Shown here: in pieces, positions 44,532-55,000 of the stretch
Numbering within the stretch: the stretch's first letter is position 1
Layout: every line of letters starts with the position of its first letter
Source of the DNA: an uncultured Clostridia bacterium
GTDB taxonomy: Bacteria > Bacillota > Clostridia > TANB77 > CAG-508
Length of the DNA: 64,000 nucleotides
Assembly (NCBI GenBank): GCA_934167835.1
Contig: CAKPLZ010000002.1
Location: 104,819 to 168,818, forward strand
Reading direction: 5' to 3'
Translations under genes and position numbers: made by a program
The notes under the pieces: model-generated
What the model was told of the DNA's origin: nothing
The model's database searches: none
Seen by the model: only the letters and a program-made list of their open reading frames with translations

Positions 44532-46070
44532 TTATTCCCATTCAATTGTTGCAGGTGGTTTAGATGTAATATCATAAACAACTCTATTTACATGTTTAAC
44601 TTCATTTACAATTCTACAAGATACCTTTTCTAATATTTCATAAGGAATTTTACTCCAAGTAGCTGTCATAAAATCTGTAGTTGTAACAGAGCGAAGGGCT
44701 ACTGTATAGTCATAAGTTCTGCCATCTCCCATAACACCAACTGATTTTAAATTAGTAAGTACAGCAAAGTATTGGTTCAAAGTCCTATCTAGACCAGCAT
44801 TTGCAATTTCTTCCCTAAAAATATAATCCGCTTCTTGCAATATTTCAATCTTCTCTTTAGTAATCTCACCAATAACTCTAATTGCTAAACCAGGACCAGG
44901 GAAAGGTTGTCTAAACACTAATTTTTCAGGGATACCAAGCTCTAAACCAGTTTTGCGAACTTCATCTTTAAATAAGTCTCTTAAAGGCTCAATAATCTCT
45001 TTAAAATCAACACAGTCTGGTAAACCACCAACATTATGATGGCTCTTTATAACTGCTGCTTTACCATGTCCACTTTCAATAACATCAGGGTAAATAGTAC
45101 CTTGAACAAGAAAATCAACAGTTCCAATTTTTTTAGCTTCTTCCTCAAATACTCTAATAAATTCTTCACCAATAATTTTTCTTTTTTCTTCAGGTTCAGA
45201 ATGACCAGCAAGTTTGCTTAAAAATCTATCTTGAGCATTAACTCTAATTAAATTTATATCAAACTGATTCTTAAAAACACTTTCAACTTCATCAGCTTCG
45301 TTTTTTCTTAGAAGACCATGGTCAACAAATATACAAGTAAGATTCTTTCCAACAGCTTTATGAAGTAATACAGCTGCAACAGAAGAATCTACACCGCCAG
45401 AAAGAGCACAAAGAACTTTCTTATCACCAATTTTTTCTTTTAATTTATTTATAGAATCTTCTACAAATGAAGACATTTTCCAGTCTCCTGAACATTTGCA
45501 AACATTATATAAAAAGTTTCTAATAATAGTAGTACCATTACAAGTATTATTAACCTCTGGATGGAATTGAATACCATAAAAACCCTTTTCTACATTTTGC
45601 ATACCAGCAATAGGGCAATTAGAAGTATTGGCAATAATCTCAAAGCCATCAGGTAATTTATCAACTAAATCTGTATGGCTCATAAGGCATACATTTGTTC
45701 TAGGTAAATTAGTAAATAGAGGAGAAGACACTTCTAAATTAACTTCAGTTTCACCATATTCACGTTTTACACCTTTTTTTACATTACCATTCATTGCAAC
45801 ACTCATAAGTTGCATACCATAGCATATTCCCAAAATAGGAACGCCTAATTTAAAAATGTTTTCATCACATCTTGGGGAACCATCTTCGTAAACACTTGCA
45901 GGTCCACCAGTAAAAATAATTCCCTTAGGATTCAATTCTTTGATTTTATCAAGTGGTGTATCATAAGGAATTACTACAGAATACACATTGCATTCTCTAA
46001 CTCGTCTTGCTATTAATTGATTATATTGACCATAAAAATCTAATATCACAATTGTTTCATTATTCTTCAT
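44532..46070 (-). CDS. guaA: GMP synthase (glutamine-hydrolysing)
   Basis: 512-residue enzyme converting XMP to GMP. Class I glutamine amidotransferase domain with nucleophile Cys in LGICYGMQLM (near 82) and GIQFHPEVNNT; ATP pyrophosphatase P-loop CALSGGVDSSVAAVLLHKA (near 222); dimerisation domain ending RVVYDITSKPPATIEWE. Complete. ATG has GGAGG upstream on the minus strand. Confidence 0.97.
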   Translation of the reverse strand: MKNNETIVILDFYGQYNQLIARRVRECNVYSVVIPYDTPLDKIKELNPKGIIFTGGPASVYEDGSPRCDENIFKLGVPILGICYGMQLMSVAMNGNVKKGVKREYGETEVNLEVSSPLFTNLPRTNVCLMSHTDLVDKLPDGFEIIANTSNCPIAGMQNVEKGFYGIQFHPEVNNTCNGTTIIRNFLYNVCKCSGDWKMSSFVEDSINKLKEKIGDKKVLCALSGGVDSSVAAVLLHKAVGKNLTCIFVDHGLLRKNEADEVESVFKNQFDINLIRVNAQDRFLSKLAGHSEPEEKRKIIGEEFIRVFEEEAKKIGTVDFLVQGTIYPDVIESGHGKAAVIKSHHNVGGLPDCVDFKEIIEPLRDLFKDEVRKTGLELGIPEKLVFRQPFPGPGLAIRVIGEITKEKIEILQEADYIFREEIANAGLDRTLNQYFAVLTNLKSVGVMGDGRTYDYTVALRSVTTTDFMTATWSKIPYEILEKVSCRIVNEVKHVNRVVYDITSKPPATIEWE

Positions 46071-46106
46071 ATATTAAACCTCCAAAAAATTATTACATCT
46101 TTATCC

Positions 46107-46135
46107 ATTGTACCATAAATTAGCCCAAAATTCAA
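46107..46135 (-). promoter_or_regulatory. Promoter of guaA
   Basis: On the minus strand TTGAAT (46135-46130), 17-base spacer ending ATGG, TACAAT (46112-46107). Extended -10 type. Confidence 0.6.
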
Positions 46136-46139
46136 AGAT

Positions 46140-46168
46140 TTGCATTAATTTTACTAAAATGATATAAT
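46140..46168 (+). promoter_or_regulatory. Promoter of the membrane protein gene at 46201
   Basis: TTGCAT (46140-46145), 17-base spacer, TATAAT (46163-46168). Divergent from the guaA promoter, with -35 boxes 4 bases apart. Confidence 0.6.
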
Positions 46169-46200
46169 TTAAATATATTGATTAAAGGTAAGGTGATATT

Positions 46201-47250
46201 ATGACAAACGATAATTGGAGCGATATCAACGAAAAAATCATAAACAAACAAAGACAAGAATTTTTAAAAAATTTAAGAACAAACGTTTCTGCTTCTCAGA
46301 AACCTGAATATTCTGAGGAACAACATCATACTATGTCAAAAGACAGAACTAATACAGCTAAAAGAACTTTAAAAAGCAAAGCAAAATCAATGAGTAAATT
46401 AAAAGCATTTACTACAACTGTACTATTAACAGCTTTAGCAGCTGGAGGATTTGCTTATTCAAATCTAAAACAAAATGAAAAGAATGCAACAAGTGCACAA
46501 CTTGAATATGAAATAGCAGCAATAGAAGATATGAAAAGTAAAAAAACTGAAGAATTATTAGAGACATTAACATTAAATAATGGAAAAATGCAAATTGATA
46601 TGCCATACAGAATTCCTGAATTTTATAATGTGCTAAAAAACACAGATATTGATGAATTACTATGTGAATACTATAAAAATCCAACAAAAGAAGCAAAAGA
46701 GCTATTATTAAATCAATTGCAAGGCAGAGAAAAAGAATTTGCAGAGATGAACTTTAACTTATTAAAAGCATCATTTGCAGATACCTATAATAATTCTCCA
46801 GAAAATTACAGAATTACCTACAATTTTACTGATAATAACTATAATTCTAACATTAATAATGATGAACTTATAACACGTGAAAACGATAGAGGAACTGTTC
46901 TAAAAATACAAACAACAAAAGGCAATCTTGAAGGATATTACAGAGCAGGAAAGTCAAATTTTACAGAAGTTCCATTAGACTTTTTTGAACTTATGTCTAC
47001 TGCAGCTAAGACATATACAGACATTAATTATTTTAATTCAAAGGAAGACTTAATGAACTCATTAATGGGAAATTATTTAGAAATTAAAAATTCATACATA
47101 GATGGGTATACTTTAGCAATACATCCAAAAGAACATAAATTATGTTATGCAAAAAAAGATAAAAACAATGAGCTTAAATATTACAATTATGATAAAAAAG
47201 AAATAAAAGAAATTCAAAAAAATGAAACAACTCAAGATAATGAACGTTAA
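46201..47250 (+). CDS. Single-pass membrane protein, unknown
   Basis: 349 residues. A polar, basic N-terminal part of about 70 residues is followed by one hydrophobic helix (AFTTTVLLTALAAGGFAYSN, near 74-93) and an outer or inner domain of about 250 residues rich in Asn, Lys and Glu with no motif I recognise. GGTGA is upstream of ATG. Flanked by guaA and a Xer gene, both on the other strand; a single-gene unit. Confidence 0.75.
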   Translation: MTNDNWSDINEKIINKQRQEFLKNLRTNVSASQKPEYSEEQHHTMSKDRTNTAKRTLKSKAKSMSKLKAFTTTVLLTALAAGGFAYSNLKQNEKNATSAQLEYEIAAIEDMKSKKTEELLETLTLNNGKMQIDMPYRIPEFYNVLKNTDIDELLCEYYKNPTKEAKELLLNQLQGREKEFAEMNFNLLKASFADTYNNSPENYRITYNFTDNNYNSNINNDELITRENDRGTVLKIQTTKGNLEGYYRAGKSNFTEVPLDFFELMSTAAKTYTDINYFNSKEDLMNSLMGNYLEIKNSYIDGYTLAIHPKEHKLCYAKKDKNNELKYYNYDKKEIKEIQKNETTQDNER

Positions 47251-47255
47251 TGCAT

Positions 47256-47285
47256 AAAAATCAGTCCTTTTGAGGACTGATTTTT
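47256..47285. terminator. Bidirectional terminator
   Basis: 12-bp stem AAAAATCAGTCC/GGACTGATTTTT, 6-base loop, between convergent genes. Confidence 0.85.
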
Positions 47286-48264
47286 ATATGTTTGCTAAAG
47301 GATTATTCTCAACAGCATCACGAACTCTCTCATCATTTACATGTGTATATATTTCAGTAGTAGATATACTTTCATGCCCAAGAAGTTCTTGTAGAGCCCT
47401 AATATCAACATCACCATATTGGTACATAAGAGTTGCTGCCGTATGTCTTAATTTATGTACAGAATACTTTTTAGTATCTAATCCAGCTTTGCCTAATTCT
47501 TTTTTTACTATATCTTGAACAGAACGGTTACTAATTCTTTCCTTTCTTTCGCTTAAGAATAATGCATCACGAGAATCGTTTTTAACCTTATCATGTGGTC
47601 TAATAGATAAATAACTCGTCACAGCATTCATACACGCCTTATTAAGGAAAATAGTGCGTTCCTTGTTGCCTTTACCAATAACTGTCATCTTGCTTTCAGT
47701 AAAATCAATATTACTAATATTAATTCCAACTAATTCTGATAAACGCATGCCACAATTTAAGAATAATGTAATAATTGCATAATCTCTTACATTATTTCTA
47801 TTATCTTCATTTTGTGTAACATTAAGCAGCTTTTTACTTTCCTCAAGAGACAAGTATTTAGGCATTCTTCGGCCAAGTTTAGGCGTTTCTAAGTCTTGGG
47901 CGGGGTTAACATCTAATAACTTAGCTTTAGATGTTAAATACTTAAAAAACACACGAAGAGAAGAAATTTTTCTAGCACGGGTTGCAGGAGTACTCTTCAA
48001 ATCTCTAGCCATGTGAGAAATATACCCATGAATATCTTGAAGAGAAATTTGCTGTAGAGTAGGGAGGGGGAAGTCATTAATTTTAATGTTCTTAAATTCA
48101 ATATCCTTTTCATCATTAATCTTATATTGAATTTTCATATATCTTAAAAAATTTGCAATGTCATAATTATATTCTTTAACAGTATTTGGAGATTTATTAA
48201 GAATAGTAATTGTATAATCTAAAAATGAATTTAAAAAATCTGGATTTTCATTACGACTAATCAT
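47284..48264 (-). CDS. Tyrosine recombinase, XerC type
   Basis: 326-residue recombinase with catalytic Arg in NCGMRLSELVG (near 173), HKLRHTAATLMYQYG (near 270) and GHESISTTEIYTHV with nucleophile Tyr near 302. A longer N-terminal domain with NDFPLPTLQQISLQDI insert is seen in chromosomal Clostridia XerC-like proteins. It stands at the edge of the mobile region, so it could instead be the element's integrase, but its sequence and orientation fit the housekeeping Xer pair with 41035 better. ATG 48264 has a weak AGGTG upstream on its strand. Confidence 0.8.
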   Translation of the reverse strand: MISRNENPDFLNSFLDYTITILNKSPNTVKEYNYDIANFLRYMKIQYKINDEKDIEFKNIKINDFPLPTLQQISLQDIHGYISHMARDLKSTPATRARKISSLRVFFKYLTSKAKLLDVNPAQDLETPKLGRRMPKYLSLEESKKLLNVTQNEDNRNNVRDYAIITLFLNCGMRLSELVGINISNIDFTESKMTVIGKGNKERTIFLNKACMNAVTSYLSIRPHDKVKNDSRDALFLSERKERISNRSVQDIVKKELGKAGLDTKKYSVHKLRHTAATLMYQYGDVDIRALQELLGHESISTTEIYTHVNDERVRDAVENNPLANI

Positions 48265-48714
48265 TTGTAAAACACCTCATATACATTTATATAATAAAAA
48301 ACATTAAAAATCAATATCAAAACTGAATTTTGTGCAAAGTTTTAAATATAAATGTTAAAAATGCAAAATCAAACAGTTAACAAGGTAATAAATCATACAA
48401 TGTTGAAACATTATAGAATATTTGTTAAACACTGCAAAAAACGACGCACGAGAATCGATTTTAAGGCGTTTTTATTTTAAAGACATATAGTTTGTTGTTG
48501 CAAAAATACAGCAATTATAGTGATTTGAGCATTTTGAGGGGTTTTAAAGAAAAAGAAGGAATAGGGGTATAAAATGAGGGCAAAGTATTTCACTTCTACT
48601 TCGTTTTGCGCAAAACTTTGATAATATAAACCAAATGTAACCTCTTTTTATGTCTAATAGGATACATATATTATTCAGCATAAAAAATGTAGTTATTGAA
48701 ATAATATCTAACAA
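48265..48714. other. Gene-free junction between chromosome and mobile element
   Basis: About 450 bases without a gene. It holds a hairpin-like AAAAACG/CGTTTTT (48437-48476), a palindrome TTTTGCGCAAAA (48604-48615), and two similar segments, TGCAAAGTTTTAAATATAAA (48333 on) and CGCAAAACTTTGATAATATAAA-like sequence (48610 on; 20-base core). The left end or attachment site of the element is probably here, but no second att copy is in the window to prove it. Confidence 0.4.
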
Positions 48715-48748
48715 AAAGTTAATTAAAAAAATTAACTTTATTTTTTTG
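48715..48748 (+). terminator. Stem-loop before the first element gene
   Basis: Stem AAAGTTAATT/AATTAACTTT, short A loop, then ATTTTTTT; 30 bases before the next ATG, so it could be an attenuator. Confidence 0.6.
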
Positions 48749-48781
48749 CCTTCAAAATAAAAATTTAGGAGGTAATTTTAA

Positions 48782-49405
48782 ATGAAAAAATCAATATATG
48801 ATTTTAAAAGAAAGTATGCAGTACAAGATGAATTATTAAACGAAGGAACTTTAGAAGGATTAGATGAAAGAACATTACACGAAACTATAAAAGCAATGTT
48901 AGTGAATACAACTAAAGACTGTATTAAATATGAAAACTGGATGGATCCTGATATGGCAGAAATAAGTAAGTTACTTGTTAAAGAAAATAAAACAGAAGAT
49001 GATATGCAAAAAATAAAAAATGCCCAAGACAGGTTAAAAAATTCATTACATTTTGCTCAAATATCAGAAAATAGTTTATATACTTTAATCTATCAAATGT
49101 TATTATCTGAAGATATAAAGCGAGTTTTTAAACAAGAAATACCATTGATGTATAATGACCTATATTATCTAATAGATATGGAAGATGAAATCGCAGAGAG
49201 TATTGAATTTTCACTTTCAGAGCTTTATGAATCTCCAAGCTTTAAAGAAATATGTTCACTTATAAATGAAACTATTGATGACTTTATTGAAAATGCAGAA
49301 GAATATATAGAGAATGTAAAAGAACGAGATTTATATGAGCAATTTGTAAGTTATAGAGAACAATACAGAAAAAGTAAGGAAGAAAAGGAGAATGCCAATG
49401 AGTAA
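48782..49405 (+). CDS. Element-encoded acidic helical protein, unknown
   Basis: 207 residues, mostly helical and acidic, no membrane segment. I do not recognise a family. GGAGG lies 8 bases before ATG. Its end overlaps the parA start by 8 bases, so it is translated with parA and parB and probably works in element maintenance or transfer control. Confidence 0.75.
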   Translation: MKKSIYDFKRKYAVQDELLNEGTLEGLDERTLHETIKAMLVNTTKDCIKYENWMDPDMAEISKLLVKENKTEDDMQKIKNAQDRLKNSLHFAQISENSLYTLIYQMLLSEDIKRVFKQEIPLMYNDLYYLIDMEDEIAESIEFSLSELYESPSFKEICSLINETIDDFIENAEEYIENVKERDLYEQFVSYREQYRKSKEEKENANE

Positions 49406-50216
49406 AGTTATAGCAATAGCAAATCAAAAGGGTGGAGTTGGAAAAACAACTACCACTTTTTCTTTAGGTGTAGCTCTTGCTAAACAAGGAAAAAAAGTAT
49501 TACTTATTGACGCAGATCCACAAGGCGATTTGACTACTTGTATGGGATATTATAATCAAGATGAATTGCAGAATACCATTGGAACTTTAATGTCTGATAC
49601 AATATGTGATAATGAGATAAATGCGGAGAATAGCATACTTCATCACAAAGAAGGTATAGATTTAATTCCATCTAATTTAGATTTATCTGCAATAGAGTTT
49701 TCTTTGGTAAATGCAATGAGTAGAGAGTTTACACTTAAAAATTCTATAAGAGAAATAAAAGATAATTACGATTATGTTTTAATTGATTGTATGCCCAGCT
49801 TAGGAATGATAACCATAAATGCACTGGCTTGTAGTGACAAAATAATAATTCCAGTACAGGGAGAGTATCTTGCTGCAAAAGGTATGGGACATTTATTAAA
49901 GACAGTAAATAGAGTTCATAAACAAATAAATCCCAATTTAAAAATTGGAGGTGTCTTGCTCACTCTTGTTGATAAAAGAACTAATTTGTCGAAAGATGTA
50001 AGAGATACGATAAATGAAAATTATGGACACTATGTAAACATATATAATACTGAAATTCCTAAAGCTATAAATACAGCAAAATCTACATCAACAGGGAAAA
50101 GCATTTTTGAGTTTGATAAAAATAGTCCTGTCGCAGAGGCATATAAAAATTTAGCAAAGGAGGTATTAGACAATGAAAGAACAAGAACAAAAAATGAAAC
50201 TTCCAAAGCTAGATGA
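49398..50216 (+). CDS. parA: ParA-type partition ATPase
   Basis: 272-residue Walker-type ATPase that positions DNA on the nucleoid. Deviant Walker A NQKGGVGKTTTTFSLG (residue 10), Walker A' LLIDADPQGDLT (near 38) and Walker B-like YVLIDCMPSLGMITINAL (near 118). No N-terminal HTH, as in chromosomal-type or ICE ParA (Soj). ATG 49398 is 7 bases after AAGGAG; the ATG at 49392 is too close. Overlaps parB by 44 bases. Confidence 0.92.
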   Translation: MSKVIAIANQKGGVGKTTTTFSLGVALAKQGKKVLLIDADPQGDLTTCMGYYNQDELQNTIGTLMSDTICDNEINAENSILHHKEGIDLIPSNLDLSAIEFSLVNAMSREFTLKNSIREIKDNYDYVLIDCMPSLGMITINALACSDKIIIPVQGEYLAAKGMGHLLKTVNRVHKQINPNLKIGGVLLTLVDKRTNLSKDVRDTINENYGHYVNIYNTEIPKAINTAKSTSTGKSIFEFDKNSPVAEAYKNLAKEVLDNERTRTKNETSKAR

Positions 50217-51123
50217 TTTGTTTACAATTCAAGAACAGAGAGATTATGAAAAAGCCGAAAAAGTTGAAGAAATTAATATAAGTAGTATCAAAGATTTTCC
50301 TAATCATCCTTTTAAAGTAATTAATGATGAAAAAATGCAAGAAATGGTTAAGAGTGTAAAGGAATATGGAGTAATATTACCTGTTATAGTTAGACCAAAA
50401 GAAGATGGAACTTATGAAATGATTTCTGGACATAGAAGAAAAAGAGCTTGTGAACTTGCAGGAATAAAACAAATAAGATGTATAGTGAAAGATTTAACAG
50501 ATGATGAGGCAACAATTCTTATGGTTGATAGTAATATTCAAAGAGAAGAAATATTGCCTAGCGAAAAAGCATTTGCATATAAACTTAAATTAGAAGCAAT
50601 GAAACATCAAGGAAAAAGAATTGATTTAGAAAAAAATGAAACTTCGACACCAGTGGTGTCAAAGTTAAGAACTGATGAAATACTAGGAGAAGAAGTTGGA
50701 GAAAGTAGAGAAAATATAAGAAGATATATTCGTCTTACATATTTAATACCAGAGTTATTAGAAGAAGTTGATAATAAAAGAATAGCTTTTAGACCAGCCG
50801 TAGAATTATCTTATTTAGAAGAAGATTATCAATATGTAGTTTTAAATAAATTACAATATGACGAGGTTTCTCCTAGTTTAAGTCAAGCTATAACATTAAA
50901 GAAAATGCAACAAGAAGGAACTATATCTGAAGAAAAAATAGAGAATTTGTTAGATAAAGAAAAACCAAATCAAAAAGAGTTCATAAAGATACACAATGAT
51001 AGAATAGAAAAATATATACCAACTAAAGTCAAAGACTCTGGTAAGATAGAAGATTTTATTATCCAATGTGTGGAAGAACACAACAAAAGGGAAAGATTAA
51101 AACAAGAACGAAATGCTCGATAA
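50173..51123 (+). CDS. parB: ParB-type partition protein
   Basis: 316-residue ParB/Spo0J-family DNA-binding protein. ParB N-terminal CTPase domain with NISSIKDFPNHPFKVIND, the arginine-rich motif ISGHRRKRACELAGI (near 97) and a helix-turn-helix (GESRENIRRYIRLTYLIPELLE, near 175). A linker with a dimer domain follows. Together with parA it likely stabilises the excised element. AAAGGAGG is upstream inside parA. No parS palindrome was recognised. Confidence 0.9.
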   Translation: MKEQEQKMKLPKLDDLFTIQEQRDYEKAEKVEEINISSIKDFPNHPFKVINDEKMQEMVKSVKEYGVILPVIVRPKEDGTYEMISGHRRKRACELAGIKQIRCIVKDLTDDEATILMVDSNIQREEILPSEKAFAYKLKLEAMKHQGKRIDLEKNETSTPVVSKLRTDEILGEEVGESRENIRRYIRLTYLIPELLEEVDNKRIAFRPAVELSYLEEDYQYVVLNKLQYDEVSPSLSQAITLKKMQQEGTISEEKIENLLDKEKPNQKEFIKIHNDRIEKYIPTKVKDSGKIEDFIIQCVEEHNKRERLKQERNAR

Positions 51124-51320
51124 TGTGTGTGAACAATAGATTTACAAGTAGTTTTATTTTTTTGTGTGAACACATTACAAAGTTTTCCCTTACAATCCCT
51201 TTTAAATACATACTATATTACAAACTAAAAAAGAATTATTATATTAAATATATATAATGCTTTATACATTTGTTTTTATATCTAGAAAGCATATAATTAA
51301 GCTATAAGGAGATGGTAGTA

Positions 51321-51983
51321 GTGAAAAGTAAAAAGATATTAGTTTTAATAATTATAGCCTTAATAGTAATATTATTTGCAAATATCATGATTATAAAATC
51401 AAAGAAATTTAGTAAGATAGAAAAAGAGAAAGAGATTGTAACTGAAATAAATAATACTGATAATGAAGAAATAGAAAATACTGAAGTGATGGTTTTTAAA
51501 GATGATATAGAAAAACAAGAGAAAGTAGAAGAAATACCACAAGAAATTGATACCGTAAAATATAATATTCAAGAAGAAACAAAGGAAAATTCAATAGCAA
51601 CACAAGATAAAAAAGTAGAAAGTTCAAAACCAGTAGAACAAGCCAAAACAATACCTGTTACTACAAGTAAAAAGACCGTAGAAAAAGAAACAACGACAGT
51701 ACCAGAACAGCCAAAGGAAGAAAAACAAAGAGATATAAAACAATCTGAAAAAGCGAAGTGTTCTGATACCAAACATGGTGTAGGAGTTGGAAACTCAAAT
51801 AAATGGTTTAGCTCAAAACAAGATGCAATTAATTACTATCAAGGAATAATTAAAACTTGGGGAGATAAATGGGAAAAATTTGAGATCAATGATGAAACAT
51901 ATCAAAAAAATTGTCCGTATGGGTATGAAACTTGGTCATGTCCGTTTTGTGGAAAATGGACAATAAACTTTTATTATAATTAA
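51321..51983 (+). CDS. Membrane-anchored protein with Cys/Trp-rich C-terminal domain
   Basis: 220 residues from GTG 51321, which is 8-9 bases after AAGGAG (the ATG at 51312 touches that site). An N-terminal membrane anchor (ILVLIIIALIVILFANIMII) is followed by about 110 residues of Glu/Lys/Thr/Pro-rich linker and a compact C-terminal domain of about 70 residues with CSDTKHGVGVGNSNKWF, and CPYGYETWSCPFCGKWTINFYYN, whose four Cys suggest metal or disulfides. Probably surface-exposed. It precedes the large adhesin. Confidence 0.75.
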   Translation: MKSKKILVLIIIALIVILFANIMIIKSKKFSKIEKEKEIVTEINNTDNEEIENTEVMVFKDDIEKQEKVEEIPQEIDTVKYNIQEETKENSIATQDKKVESSKPVEQAKTIPVTTSKKTVEKETTTVPEQPKEEKQRDIKQSEKAKCSDTKHGVGVGNSNKWFSSKQDAINYYQGIIKTWGDKWEKFEINDETYQKNCPYGYETWSCPFCGKWTINFYYN

Positions 51984-52001
51984 ATAAATTATTAAAAATA
52001 T

Positions 52002-52033
52002 AGAGCAGGTAGAGTATTACTTGTTCTTTTTTT
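52002..52033 (+). terminator. Terminator between the anchored protein and the adhesin
   Basis: Imperfect stem AGAGCAGGTA/TTACTTGTTCT followed by TTTTTTT. Confidence 0.6.
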
Positions 52034-52057
52034 ATGAAAAATAGGAGGTAAAATTTT

Positions 52058-55000
52058 ATGAAAATAAAAAAAGTTAATAAAATATTAGCTAGTATAATGT
52101 TATTTTTAATATTATTTAGTATAATACAACCTGTTTTTGCAGCATCGGGAAGTGGAAAATGGTCTGGAGGTCAATATGCCTCTGGAATGAAAACCACCGA
52201 TAATGCAAATGGAACAACAGGTGTGTTAATAAGAAGATTAAATAATTTAAATACAGGAGAAAGGAGAACCGTATTCTGTGCAGAACATGGAATAGATTTT
52301 AAAACAGGAGCTTCATATAATGGAGTTTATTATACACCAACTAATTCAAACATTAGAAAGGCATGTAAAGTTGCTTATTTAGGATGGTATAAAAATAATG
52401 GTGGATATACAGTAGATGGAGGAATTTTAGCTAATGATATGAAATGGGTAAAATGGGATTATGTGTTTACTCAACAATATATTTGGGAAATTCTTGGACA
52501 AAGCAATGCAACATTTATTAAGTCAGATGAGCAACAAGGATATATAGACTTTAAAAATAGAATAAATAATGAAATAGCAGATATCGAAAAAAGACCTAGT
52601 TTCAATGGGTCTACAATTACAATTCAAGCAGGAAAAACAAAAACAATAACTGATTCTAATGGAGTTCTTGCAGAATATGGAACAATTGATAATACAAAAG
52701 ATGGAATAAGATTCGTTCACCAAAATGGTAGTAATTCAATGACTATTTTTGTAGATGAAAATACAAATTTAGAAAATTATAGAATTTCAGATAATACTTT
52801 TAAAGAGTGGGAAATGATAAAAAACGGAACAGAAGATAATGATACAATGGTTTATTTTGAATTCGCAAGTGGTGTTCAAAACCAATTATATTGTATGAGT
52901 TATAATGATCCAGTAACATTAAATTTTTCACTAGAAATTGAAACATTTGGAAGATTGGAGTTACAAAAATTAAATACAAATGGAGATTTAGTAAATGGTG
53001 CAGTTTTCAAAGTAAGAGGAGCAAATGACTATAATAAAGACGTTACTGTTACTAATGGAAAGATTACTATTGATAAATTAAAAAAAGGAACTTATACAAT
53101 AAATGAAATATCAGTGCCTTTTGGGTATTTAATAGACACAAAATCTTATGATGTAGAAGTTAAAGTAAATCAAACAGCAACAAAAGCAATAGTAAACGAA
53201 GAACCAACTGGGGAAATCAAAGCATATAAAACAGATAATTATAATAACAAACTAAAAGGAGCAGAAATAGCATTATATGCAAGAGAAGATATAAAAAATG
53301 TTGCAGGAACAATTACATGGTATAAAAAAGGAGAATTGATAACAAAAGCCATAACTAATGATGATGGAATGGCTCAATTTTCTAATTTACACTTAGGAAA
53401 ATACTATGTAAAAGAAACAAATGCACCAAATGGATATTTAGTAAATTCAAAAGAATTTGATACAGAATTAAAATATAAAGATGCTAACACAAAAGTTATA
53501 TATATTGATGTTACAGGAATAAAAGATGAAGAACCAACGGGAACAATTACAATAATAAAGAAAGATGCAGAAACTGGTTCAGTACCACAAGGAGATGCAA
53601 CATTTAATGGTGCAGTCTATAAAGTTTATGCAAATGAGCATATATATAATAAAGCAAAAACTAAAAAATTCTATTCAAATGGAGATTTAGTTGCAACAAG
53701 AACTATAAATGAAAAGGGAGAAACAGAAGATATAAAAAATCTTCCTTTAGGAAAATATATTGTAAAAGAAGAAACTAATCCAACTGGATATATGTTAGAT
53801 AAAAATACTTACAATGTAGAATTAAAATACAAAGACCAATATACAAAAGTAATAGCAGATACTAAAACAAGTTTAGAAAATGTTAAGAAAATGGGAGTAC
53901 ATATATTCAAATCAGGAATAAAAGAAAATTCAGGAGAAACACCTGGATTAGAAGGTGCAGAATTTACAATTAAATTAAATTCAGCAGTAGAAAGAGCTTA
54001 TGCACAAGGATTTTCTTACGAAGAAGTTTGGAATGGAATTGATGAAAATGGAAACAAAGTTAAAGTTGATAGAAAAAGAGTTAAATCAGCTCAAGCTATT
54101 GCACCATCTTATGCTGTAATAGTAACAGATAAAGATGGAAATGCTTACACACAAAATAACTTGCCTTATGGAAAATACATTGTTAAAGAAACAAAGACAC
54201 CTACAGATTATGAAACAGCAGTTGATTTTACATTTTCTATTACAGATGATGAATCAGAAATTAAGGAAATAGCAAAGAAAACAAAGCATATCGTTGTTAA
54301 TAATGAACAATTAGAAACATATATTAAATTGATCAAAAAAGATTTAAAAACAGATAAACTTGTTACATTAAATTCTACAACATTTGAGATAAAAGCTACA
54401 AAAGACATATATGATAGAGCTACTAAAAAAATATTGTTCAAAAAAGGAGAAACTATCTCTCAAAAAATAGGAAATACAACATATACATCATTTACAACTA
54501 ATGCAGATAATATAGTTGTTCCAGATAATTCATTTAATAGTAAAAATGATGATAAAGCAACAATTATTACACCATTAAAATTACCAGTAGGTAGTTATGA
54601 AATAACTGAAATAAAAGTTCCAACAGGATTTTTACAATTAGAGGAAGCAGTTAAATTTGAAATAAAAAATGTAAAAGATTATGACAAAGATAAAGATGGA
54701 GATTTTATAAAAGAAGTTATTATTAAAAATGAGCAACCAACAGGAACAATTAAATTAGATAAAACAATTAGCGTAAGAGAAGATGCAGATATATCTTTAA
54801 TTGATACATCAGATTTATCAGGTATAGAATTTAAGCTTTCAGCAAAAGAAAATATTATTGACATGTCAGATGGTAGTGTTATTTATGAAAAAGGACAAGA
54901 GATTAAAAAATATAATCTTACTAAAGATGGAAAACTAGAAATAACAAATTTACCAATTGGAACTTATGAAATTGAAGAAACAAAAACTTTAAATGGACTT

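Noticed and set aside
47284..48264. Xer-type gene as the integrase of the mobile element
   Set aside because: Sequence and layout fit a chromosomal XerC; the element's own recombinase would usually be at its other end, outside the window. Not excluded.
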